Part shown: piece by piece, positions 8,024 through 14,541 of the stretch
How positions within the stretch are numbered: position 1 is the first letter of the stretch
Layout: the number at the start of each line of letters is the position of its first letter
Assembly (NCBI RefSeq): GCF_000949135.2
Contig: NZ_JTAN02000021.1
Coordinates: forward strand, 248,001-312,000
From: Burkholderia sp. USMB20
Lineage (GTDB): Bacteria > Pseudomonadota > Gammaproteobacteria > Burkholderiales > Burkholderiaceae
Direction of reading: 5' to 3'
DNA length: 64,000 bases
Program-made: the position numbers and the translations under genes
The notes under the pieces: model-generated
Told to the model about the DNA's origin: nothing
The model's input: the letters and a program-made list of their open reading frames with translations, nothing else
Databases searched by the model: none

Positions 8024-8965
8024 CTACGCGTCGCCGGCCGTCGGCGCTGCGTCGGCGTCCGGCAGCGCGGCATTGGCATCCCGGTACGCCTTCGGCGACA
8101 CGCCGACCCGCGCACGGAAGCGCCGCGCGAAATACCCTTCGTCGCGGAAGCCGACCGAGCGCGCGATGTCGGCGATGCGCCGGCTCGTATGCGCGAGCAG
8201 CGACTGCGCGAGCGCGATCCGGCGCTCGGTCACGAGATCGGTGAAGGTGCTGCCGGTTTCCTTGCGCACCAGGTGCGCGAGGTAGTTCGGCGACAGGAAC
8301 GCGGCCTCGGCGGTGGCCGCGAGCGTCAGGTCCTCGCGGGTCAGGTTCGCGCGCACGTGGCGTAGCACGCGCGCGAGGGCGTCGCGCCGGCCCGCGCGCT
8401 GGGCGCCACGCTGCGCGAGCTTGTCGAGCGCGCCCGCATACTGCGTGCAGACGAGGCCGATCAGCTGCAGCAGGTAGCCGCGCAGCAACGTGGTCGAGCC
8501 GAAGGTGCGCACGCGGTCGGCATCGAGCATGCACAGCGCGAGGCGCCGCGCCTCGTCGAACGCGTCGCCGGTCAGGATGAAGTCGAGATGTTCCTGGAAG
8601 CGGAACGGCGTCAGCTCCGGAAAGCGCTGCGCGGGTACATCCTCGAGATCGAGCGGATCGACGTCGAGATCGGCGCGCAGGAACGCCTGGCTGAAGTTGA
8701 TGACGATGAAGTGCGCGCCTTCCGGATGCGGAATCAGGTGTTCGCGGTGCGGCAGCACGAACGCGAGCGCGCCGCGCGGAAACGGCCGAGTGACGCCGCC
8801 GATCCGCTGCTCGGTGTCGCCGCCGAGGTTGAACTGGATCTGGAAATACGCGTGCCGGTGCGGCTCGGTGATCGCCTGGCGCGACGCCTGGTCGCGGATG
8901 TAGAAATCGAGCCGGTCGCTGCGTTCGGGCATCCCGTACAGGCGCGGCGGGGCGGTGGAGGGCAT
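8024..8965 (-). CDS. AraC family transcriptional regulator
   Basis: A 313-aa regulator with an N-terminal cupin-like sensor (EPHRHAYFQIQFNLGGDTEQ near residue 35) and a C-terminal double helix-turn-helix of about 100 residues. The second HTH is the typical RRIADIARSVGFRDEGYFAR followed by the F-x3-G-x-SPKAYR signature. The start chosen (MPSTAPPRLYG) sits at the beginning of the sensor fold; the frame is open further upstream but runs into low-complexity sequence. It is transcribed towards the fumarylacetoacetate-hydrolase gene, its likeliest target. Ligand unknown. Confidence 0.88.
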   Translation of the reverse strand: MPSTAPPRLYGMPERSDRLDFYIRDQASRQAITEPHRHAYFQIQFNLGGDTEQRIGGVTRPFPRGALAFVLPHREHLIPHPEGAHFIVINFSQAFLRADLDVDPLDLEDVPAQRFPELTPFRFQEHLDFILTGDAFDEARRLALCMLDADRVRTFGSTTLLRGYLLQLIGLVCTQYAGALDKLAQRGAQRAGRRDALARVLRHVRANLTREDLTLAATAEAAFLSPNYLAHLVRKETGSTFTDLVTERRIALAQSLLAHTSRRIADIARSVGFRDEGYFARRFRARVGVSPKAYRDANAALPDADAAPTAGDA

Positions 8966-9168
8966 GAAGGATTCTGCTGTTCGTGACGCGGTTGAGCCGC
9001 GATGGTACAGCGAACCGGGCGCGGCCGGAATCCGCGGGCCGATCCGCGCAGGCCGGACGGGCGGGGACACGCTCCACCCGGCCCGGCGACACCGCAATCA
9101 GGCGGCCGAACAAAGTCGATGTCGTTCCGGTTCGTCGCGACAGGGAGCAGGGGCGCGGCCGGTTTCCG

Positions 9169-9768
9169 TCAGCCGGCGATCAGCGGCGCGACGCGCCGCC
9201 GCAGTTCCGGCACGACCTCGGCATCGAACCACGGATGGTGCTTGAACCACGCCTGGTTGCGCGGCGACGGATGCGGCAGCGGCAGCACGTCGGGGCCGTA
9301 GTCGCGCCACGCCTGCACGGTGTCGGTCAGCGTCGCCTTGCGCGTGTCGCGCAGGAAATGCCGCTGCGCGTACTGGCCGATCAGCAGCGTCAGCCGGATC
9401 GACGGCAATTCGGCGAGCAGCCGGTCGATCCACAGTGGCGCACATTCAGGACGCGGCGGGTTGTCGCCGCTCGCGCCGCGGCCGGGGTAGCAGAAACCCA
9501 TCGGCACGATCGCGAAGCGGGTCTCGTCGTAGAACGTGTCGGCGTCGACACCGAGCCAGTCGCGCAGCCGCTTGCCGCTGGCATCGTCCCACGGGATGCC
9601 GCTCGCATGGACGCGGGCACCGGGCGCCTGCCCGACGATCAGGATGCGGGCGTCGCGATGGGCGCGCACGACGGGGCGCGGGCCGAGCGGCAGGTCGGCT
9701 TCGCAGGCGCGGCACGCGCGGATTTCGGTGAGCAGCACGTCGAGCGGCGTGCGCGTTCGTTTCGGCAT
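9169..9768 (-). CDS. Uracil-DNA glycosylase family protein
   Basis: A 199-aa member of the uracil-DNA glycosylase superfamily, which removes uracil or other deaminated bases from DNA. Motif 1 is ILIVGQAPGARVHASGIPWDD near residues 43-63 and motif 2 is the HPSPRN loop near residue 165. Length and motifs fit the family often annotated as uracil-DNA glycosylase-like, without the four-cysteine cluster of classic family 4 enzymes (there is one CRACE near residue 20). The start MPKRTRTPLD follows a CAGAATCGA region with a weak ribosome binding site; a longer start is possible. It stands alone between the AraC regulator and the nitrate genes. Confidence 0.82.
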   Translation of the reverse strand: MPKRTRTPLDVLLTEIRACRACEADLPLGPRPVVRAHRDARILIVGQAPGARVHASGIPWDDASGKRLRDWLGVDADTFYDETRFAIVPMGFCYPGRGASGDNPPRPECAPLWIDRLLAELPSIRLTLLIGQYAQRHFLRDTRKATLTDTVQAWRDYGPDVLPLPHPSPRNQAWFKHHPWFDAEVVPELRRRVAPLIAG

Positions 9769-9912
9769 CGATTCTGGACGGGGACGGACTGGCGGCGCGG
9801 ATGCAAACGCGTCCATGCGGCGCGGCGAGCCGGAGCGGACCGGCGCATCGCGTCAGGCATTCCGCGGGGCGCGGCATGGTGCTGCGCGGCGGCCCCGGCA
9901 TCCGTGCCGGGA

Positions 9913-10965
9913 TCACCGGTCCGCCGCGCCGCCTTCGGCGACCGCAGCATCATACAACGCCGTCTGCGCGATCGCCGCGGCGATGGCCGCGTCGTCGTGC
10001 GTGCCGTCGAGCATGCCCCAGCGCCGGTACTGCAACAGGAACCACCGGCCTTCCTGCGGATCCGGCCGGTTCACGGCGCCGCCGTCGTGGAAGCGGATCG
10101 GCAGCGGCGGCTGCGCGAACGGCCCCGGGCCGTAGTCGCCGAGCAGGCGCGGCGCGATCAGCCGGGCCGGTACGCCGAGCGCATCGGGCGACGCGAGCCA
10201 GCCGGCCGCGTCGCGACGGTGCGCGGCGCTGTCGAGCCACGCGCACGCATCGACGAGCGTGCGGATCAGCGCGCGCGCGGTGGCCGGATACAGCGCGACG
10301 AAATCGCGCCGGGCCGCGAGCACCTTCTCCGGATGATCGGGCCAGATCTCGCTGGTGACGGCGACGGTCCGGCCGGCGCCGCACGCTTCGGCCACCGCGT
10401 GCCACGGCTCGCCCGCGCAGAAGCCGTCGAGTTCGCCGCTCGCGAGCGCCGCGACCATCTCGGGCGGCGGAATCACGACGCTGCGCACGTCGCGCAGCGG
10501 ATCGATGTCGTGCGACGCGAGCCAGTGGTTCAGCCACATCGCATGCGTGCCGGTCGGGAAGGTCTGCGCGAGCAGCGGCTTGCGGCCGAGCGTCGCGAGC
10601 GCCGCGCGGACGTCGCCGCTGGCGCGGTAGGCGTCGGCGAGGCCGCGGGCGAACGTGATCGCCTGGCCGTTGCGGTTCAGCACCATCAGCGCGGCCATGT
10701 CGGCCTGCGGGCCGCCGATGCCGAGCTGCAGCCCGCACACGAGTCCGTACAGCGCGTGCGCGGCGTCGAGTTCGCCGCTCAGCAGCTTGTCGCGCACGGC
10801 GGCCCAGGACGGCTGGCGGCTCAGTTCCAGCGTCAGGCCGTGGCGCGCGCCGAGATTCAGCTGCTGCGCGACGATCAGCGGGGCCGCGTCGCTCAGCGCG
10901 ACGAACCCGAGACGAAGATGCGCGCGTTCCGGCGCGGCGGGAGGCGAAGGGTTCATGGCATTCAT
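9913..10965 (-). CDS. nasS: NasS, cytoplasmic nitrate/nitrite sensor
   Basis: A 350-aa protein homologous to the NrtA/CmpA nitrate-binding proteins (LRLGFVALSDAAPLIVAQQL at the start, SVVIPPPEMVAALASGELDG and CAGEPW later). It has no signal peptide or lipobox, which separates NasS from transporter binding proteins. In characterised NasS-NasT systems, NasS holds NasT inactive until nitrate or nitrite binds. It starts within the nasT stop codon (ATGA overlap), so the two are translationally coupled in the order nasT-nasS. A second ATG three codons in is possible. The neighbours confirm a nitrate role. This call is firmer than a NrtA transporter call because no permease or ATPase genes follow. 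Confidence 0.87.
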   Translation of the reverse strand: MNAMNPSPPAAPERAHLRLGFVALSDAAPLIVAQQLNLGARHGLTLELSRQPSWAAVRDKLLSGELDAAHALYGLVCGLQLGIGGPQADMAALMVLNRNGQAITFARGLADAYRASGDVRAALATLGRKPLLAQTFPTGTHAMWLNHWLASHDIDPLRDVRSVVIPPPEMVAALASGELDGFCAGEPWHAVAEACGAGRTVAVTSEIWPDHPEKVLAARRDFVALYPATARALIRTLVDACAWLDSAAHRRDAAGWLASPDALGVPARLIAPRLLGDYGPGPFAQPPLPIRFHDGGAVNRPDPQEGRWFLLQYRRWGMLDGTHDDAAIAAAIAQTALYDAAVAEGGAADR

Positions 10966-11558
10966 GACGGTTGGGTCGCATCGAGCAGTTGCCGCGCGAC
11001 GTCGACGATGCGCAGGCCCTGGTCCATCGCGCGCTTGCGCAGCAACGCATACGCATCGTGCTCGGACAGCCTGCGCTGATCCATCAGCAGGCGCTTCGCG
11101 CGATCGATCAGCTTGCGTTCGGCGAGCTCGCGCTCGACGTCGGCGAGCCGGCGGCGCAGCGCATCGTCGTGCGAGAAACGCGCGAGCGCGACTTCGAGGA
11201 TCGGCGCGAGGCGTTCGGCCGACAGGCCCTCGACGAGATACGCGCTGACGCCGGCGCCGACCGCCGCGTGAATCAGCGCCTGGTCGGCATCGTGGCTGAA
11301 CATCAGCACGGGGCGCGGCGCGGTCGCGTGCATCACGGCCAGTTGCTCGAGCGTGTCGCGCGACGGCGAATCGGTATCGATGATCACGACGTCGGGGCGC
11401 TGCTCCTCGACGGCCGCGGGCAGGCGCGCGGGCGTCGCGACGTCGTTGAGCATCTCGTAGCCGAGGCGCGCGAGCGCGTCGCCGAGTTCGCCGATCGGCT
11501 TGTCGGTGTCGGTGACGAGCAGCACGCGCAGGCGTGCGGGCGGGGCGGACGAACTCAT
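10962..11558 (-). CDS. nasT: NasT, ANTAR-domain transcription antiterminator
   Basis: A 198-aa response-regulator-like protein. The N-terminal receiver-type domain (about 5-125) starts LRVLLVTDTDKPI and has a PDVVIIDTDSPS strand in place of the usual phospho-Asp motif. The C-terminal ANTAR domain (about 135-195) shows AKRLLMDQRRLSEHDAYALL then RAMDQG and VARQLL, the signature for binding paired hexaloop RNA hairpins. When released from NasS, NasT binds leader RNA and prevents terminator formation. Candidate RNA targets are present upstream of both narK and cobA in this window. It overlaps nasS by 4 bp and lies 171 bp downstream of cobA on the same strand. Confidence 0.92.
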   Translation of the reverse strand: MSSSAPPARLRVLLVTDTDKPIGELGDALARLGYEMLNDVATPARLPAAVEEQRPDVVIIDTDSPSRDTLEQLAVMHATAPRPVLMFSHDADQALIHAAVGAGVSAYLVEGLSAERLAPILEVALARFSHDDALRRRLADVERELAERKLIDRAKRLLMDQRRLSEHDAYALLRKRAMDQGLRIVDVARQLLDATQPS

Positions 11559-11729
11559 GACGCGAACGGGGACGGACCGGCTTTGGTGCAAGGGTTGAAC
11601 GGGGGTTGGGGGGTGCGGGCGGAAGTCGATGTACCCGGAACCTTGCGCATGCATCCCCGGCAGCCGGCGCGAACGCGGCCGCGGTGAGCGGAACGGGCGT
11701 GCGGACGGTGCCGCGTGACGTGACCCATG

Positions 11730-12491
11730 CTACGCCGCCCGCGACAGGAGCGCCTCGCCGGCGATATCGGTGCGCTGCACGGCGGCTTCGCCGATCGCCG
11801 CGCCGACCAGCATCACGGCCGGGCTGCCGAGCTCGGCCGCCGCGACGCCGCGCGCGAGACCGCCGAGCGTGCCGGTCCAGCGGCGCTCGTGCGGGGTGCC
11901 GGCCCACTGCACGGCGGCGGCCGGCGTCGACGCGGGCAAGGCGGCGAGCAGGCCCGCCGCGATGCTGGCCACGCGGCTCATGCCCATGTAGATCGCGAGC
12001 GTGGTGCCGGTCGCCGCGAGCGCCGCCCAGTCGGGTTCGCCGTGGTCCTGGCGATGTGCGGTGACGAACGTGACCCCCTGGCAGTGCTCGCGGTGCGTGA
12101 GCGAGATGCCGAGGCTCGCGGCGGCCGCGAAGCCCGACGAGATGCCGTTGACGATGTCGACGGGAATCGCGGCGGCGCGCAGCGTCGCGAGTTCCTCGCC
12201 GGCGCGGCCGAACAGCAGCGCGTCGCCACCCTTGACGCGCACGACGTGCGCGCCGCGCAGCGCGTAGCGGCGCATCAGTTTCTCGATGAACGCCTGCGGC
12301 GTGGAGCGGCAGCCGCCGCGCTTGCCGACGCGGATCACGCGCGCGTGCGGCGCGAGTTCGACGATGCCGGGCGCGACGAGATCGTCGAGCAGCAGCACGT
12401 CGGCGGCCGCCAGCGCCTTCACGGCCTTCAGGGTGAGGAGATCGGGATCGCCGGGCCCGGCGCCCAGCAGCGTGACTTTTCCAGTCGTCAT
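11730..12491 (-). CDS. cobA: Uroporphyrinogen-III C-methyltransferase (SUMT)
   Basis: A 253-aa SAM-dependent methyltransferase that makes precorrin-2, the first step from uroporphyrinogen III to siroheme, the cofactor of NirB and CysI. VTLLGAGPGDPDLLTLKAV at the start and VGKRGG followed by VRVKGGDALLFGRAGEEL are family hallmarks, and the length matches stand-alone SUMT (not the CysG fusion). It is the first gene of the leftward transcript cobA-nasT-nasS. Its promoter region carries a sigma-54 site and a paired-hexaloop leader. Co-regulation with nitrite reductase makes sense because nitrite reduction raises siroheme demand. Confidence 0.92.
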   Translation of the reverse strand: MTTGKVTLLGAGPGDPDLLTLKAVKALAAADVLLLDDLVAPGIVELAPHARVIRVGKRGGCRSTPQAFIEKLMRRYALRGAHVVRVKGGDALLFGRAGEELATLRAAAIPVDIVNGISSGFAAAASLGISLTHREHCQGVTFVTAHRQDHGEPDWAALAATGTTLAIYMGMSRVASIAAGLLAALPASTPAAAVQWAGTPHERRWTGTLGGLARGVAAAELGSPAVMLVGAAIGEAAVQRTDIAGEALLSRAA

Positions 12492-12598
12492 GTCGTGTTC
12501 CAGTGCCGCGTGCGTGCGGCGATCGATAACGCATTGTTGCTTGCGGCGGCGGCGGGCGGTCGACGCGATCGCGACATCCGGCCGTGCCGGGCACGGGG

Positions 12599-12682
12599 GG
12601 ACGTCGTTGTCCTGATCTGTTGCGCCCGCCTGCGACGGCGGGCCCGACTTGCGGGGACTGCCCACCGGCGCCGTTGCCGGTG
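12599..12682 (-). promoter_or_regulatory. Candidate ANTAR-binding leader of cobA (two hexaloop hairpins)
   Basis: Read on the minus strand, the first hairpin is CACCGGC, loop AACGGC, GCCGGTG (12682-12663). The second is GGAC, loop AACGAC, GTCC (12612-12599). Both loops have A at position 1 and G at position 4, the rule for ANTAR target RNAs. The second hairpin overlaps the left arm of a larger stem (12605-12573: 7 bp, 2x2 internal loop, 6 bp) with which it would compete. That stem is not followed by a U-run, so classical termination is not certain here. Confidence 0.68.
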
Positions 12683-12694
12683 TGGTCCGGAATC

Positions 12695-12710
12695 AGCAAT
12701 ATCCGGGCCA
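12695..12710 (-). promoter_or_regulatory. Sigma-54 promoter of the cobA-nasT-nasS transcript
   Basis: On the minus strand it reads TGGCCC, five bases, TTGCT, one mismatch from the sigma-54 consensus TGGCAC-N5-TTGCW with the GG and GC at the correct spacing. Transcription would start near 12685, immediately before the first hexaloop hairpin. Confidence 0.72.
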
Positions 12711-12913
12711 ACCTGATCGAACCGGGCGGCGAGCGCGGCTACAGACGTGGCGACAAGTGCGGCAATAAGCGCGGCGATACACACGGCGCGACCGCCACGA
12801 CGGACGCCGGCCCGCATGCGGCCGCGGGGCCGCGGCGCACGCGATGCCGCATCGGCGTGCATCGCGGCCCCATCCACGCGCACCGCGATGTCGCACGGCG
12901 ACAGTGCTGCAGC

Positions 12914-12928
12914 GCACCGTATCTGTGC
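12914..12928. promoter_or_regulatory. Possible NtrC-type activator site
   Basis: GCACCGTATCTGTGC is a near-palindrome resembling the NtrC consensus GCACC-N5-GGTGC with one change. It lies between the two divergent sigma-54 promoters, about 115 bp from the narK promoter, a usual enhancer distance. One weak site alone is not strong evidence. Confidence 0.35.
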
Positions 12929-13029
12929 CTCGCTGCATCCCGACGCATCATGCGCGGCGTCGTGCAGCGATGCGTGCAACGGCCGGCGAGCCTTGTGCGG
13001 CGGGGCTGCAACTGCGATTCGGGCGGATA

Positions 13030-13045
13030 TGGCACGGCGTTTGCA
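13030..13045 (+). promoter_or_regulatory. Sigma-54 promoter of the narK-nirBD-nasA operon
   Basis: TGGCACGGCGTTTGCA matches the sigma-54 consensus TGGCAC-N5-TTGCA exactly, with -24 GG and -12 GC correctly spaced. The predicted start, near 13056, falls one base before the first hexaloop hairpin. This means nitrogen-limitation control through RpoN and an NtrC-type activator. Confidence 0.85.
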
Positions 13046-13056
13046 TAAGCTGGCTC

Positions 13057-13133
13057 GGGCGAATCAACGACGATTCGTCCGCAGTACCGATTACCGACGC
13101 GCCCGGCAACGGGCTTCATGGGCAACGGCGTCC
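13057..13133 (+). promoter_or_regulatory. ANTAR (NasT)-responsive leader of narK: hairpins P1 and P2
   Basis: P1 (13057-13080) has a 9-bp stem and the hexaloop AACGAC. P2 (13120-13133) is GGGC, loop AACGGC, GTCC. Both loops obey the A1/G4 rule for ANTAR targets. P2 overlaps the left arm of the intrinsic terminator at 13126-13179, so P2 bound by NasT and the terminator exclude each other: the expected antitermination switch. Confidence 0.8.
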
Positions 13134-13179
13134 TACACATCGGGTCTCGACGAGACCGGGTGTGCAGGACGCCGTTTTT
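13126..13179 (+). terminator. Leader attenuator terminator before narK
   Basis: A long hairpin: CGGCGTCCT pairs with AGGACGCCG (13126-13134 with 13166-13174), then ACAC/GTGT, then GGTCTC/GAGACC around a 3-nt loop, followed directly by TTTTT at 13175-13179. It sits 15 bp before the narK ATG and downstream of P1/P2, so it would stop transcription unless NasT binds. Confidence 0.85.
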
Positions 13180-13194
13180 CGTTTGGCGGATGAC

Positions 13195-14520
13195 ATGACC
13201 GACAAAGCTACCCGTATCGATCTCTTCAGCTTCCGCACCGCGCCGATGCGCGCGTTCCACATGACGTGGATGGCGTTCTTCGTATGCTTCTTCGCGTGGT
13301 TCGCATGCGCGCCGCTGATGCCGCTGATTGCGCGCGAGTTCCACCTCACCGCGGCACAGGTCGCGAACATCAACATCGCCGCGGTGGCCGCGACGATCGC
13401 CGTGCGGCTGCTGGTCGGCCCGATGTGCGACCGCTTCGGCCCGCGCCGCGTGTATGTCGGGCTGCTCGTGCTCGGCGCGATTCCGGTGTTCGCGGTGTCG
13501 TTCTCGCACGACTATGTGACGTTCCTGATCTGCCGGCTCGGCATCGGCGCGATCGGCGCGGGCTTCGTGATCACGCAGTACCACACGTCGGTGATGTTCG
13601 CGCCGAACGTGGTCGGCACCGCGAACGCGACCACCGCCGGCTGGGGCAACGCGGGCGCGGGCGCGACGCAGGCGATGATGCCGCTGCTCGTCGCGGCCGG
13701 CCTGATGCTCGGCTTCGGCGATGACGCGTCGTGGCGCATTGCGCTCGTCGTGCCGGGCGTCGCGATGCTCGCGATGGCCTGGGCGTACTGGCGCTTCACG
13801 CAGGACTGCCCGCAAGGCGACTTCGTCGCGCTGCGCAAGCAGGGCGTGACGGTCGACAGCGGCAAGAAGGGCGGCTGGGCGAGCTTCTTCGCCGCGTGCG
13901 GCAACTATCGCGTGTGGATGCTGTTCGTCACGTACGGCGCGTGCTTCGGCGTCGAGGTGTTCATCCACAACATCGCCGCGCTGTACTACGTCGATCACTT
14001 CAATTTATCGCTGAAGGACGCCGGCTTCGCGGTCGGGATGTTCGGGCTGCTCGCGCTATTCGCCCGCGCGCTCGGCGGCTGGCTGTCGGACAAGATCGCC
14101 GCGCGCCGCAGCCTCGACGTGCGCGCGACGCTGCTGTGCGCGCTGATCGTCGGCGAAGGGCTCGGGCTGGTCTGGTTCTCGCATGCGCAAGGCATCGGCA
14201 TGGCGCTCGTCGCGATGCTGACCTTCGGCCTCTTCACGCACATGGCCTGCGGCGCGACCTATGCGCTGGTGCCGTTCATCGACCGCAAGGCGCTCGGCGG
14301 CGTCGCCGGGATCGTCGGCGCGGGCGGCAACGTCGGCGCGGTGGCCGCGGCGTTCCTGCTGAAGGGCGTCGGCGACGTGCAGCACACGCTGAGCCTGCTC
14401 GGGCTCGCCGTCACCGCGACCGCGCTGTGCGCGATGGCCGTGCGCTTCAGCGAAGAACACAAGGCACGCGAGGCCGAGCTGCGCGACCGCGCGCTCGCCG
14501 CCGCCGGCGTCGCGAACTGA
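13195..14520 (+). CDS. narK: Nitrate/nitrite transporter, NarK/NasA type (MFS)
   Basis: A 441-aa, 12-helix major facilitator that brings nitrate (and possibly nitrite) into the cytoplasm. The MFS loop motif VGPMCDRFGPRRVYVG lies around residue 75. The NarK-type glycine-rich signature GNAGAGATQAMMPLL lies around residues 147-161, and a second glycine-rich stretch IVGAGGNVGAVAAAF near residue 372. The start follows GGCGGA by a few bases and the leader terminator by 15 bp. It is the first gene of the assimilation operon, 21 bp before nirB. Confidence 0.93.
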   Translation: MTDKATRIDLFSFRTAPMRAFHMTWMAFFVCFFAWFACAPLMPLIAREFHLTAAQVANINIAAVAATIAVRLLVGPMCDRFGPRRVYVGLLVLGAIPVFAVSFSHDYVTFLICRLGIGAIGAGFVITQYHTSVMFAPNVVGTANATTAGWGNAGAGATQAMMPLLVAAGLMLGFGDDASWRIALVVPGVAMLAMAWAYWRFTQDCPQGDFVALRKQGVTVDSGKKGGWASFFAACGNYRVWMLFVTYGACFGVEVFIHNIAALYYVDHFNLSLKDAGFAVGMFGLLALFARALGGWLSDKIAARRSLDVRATLLCALIVGEGLGLVWFSHAQGIGMALVAMLTFGLFTHMACGATYALVPFIDRKALGGVAGIVGAGGNVGAVAAAFLLKGVGDVQHTLSLLGLAVTATALCAMAVRFSEEHKAREAELRDRALAAAGVAN

Positions 14521-14541
14521 TCGACCGAAGGAAACGTCATC

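Noticed and set aside
9913-12711. A very long open frame on the minus strand covering nasS, nasT and cobA
   Set aside because: Only its last third (NasS) makes sense. The remainder is the Arg/Ala/Pro-rich shadow of nasT and cobA, which are supported by motifs and ribosome binding sites in other frames.
13106-13114. GCCCG-GCAA-CGGGC tetraloop hairpin as the second ANTAR hairpin
   Set aside because: Its loop does not have the A1/G4 hexaloop. The hairpin at 13120-13133 does, and it overlaps the terminator as expected.
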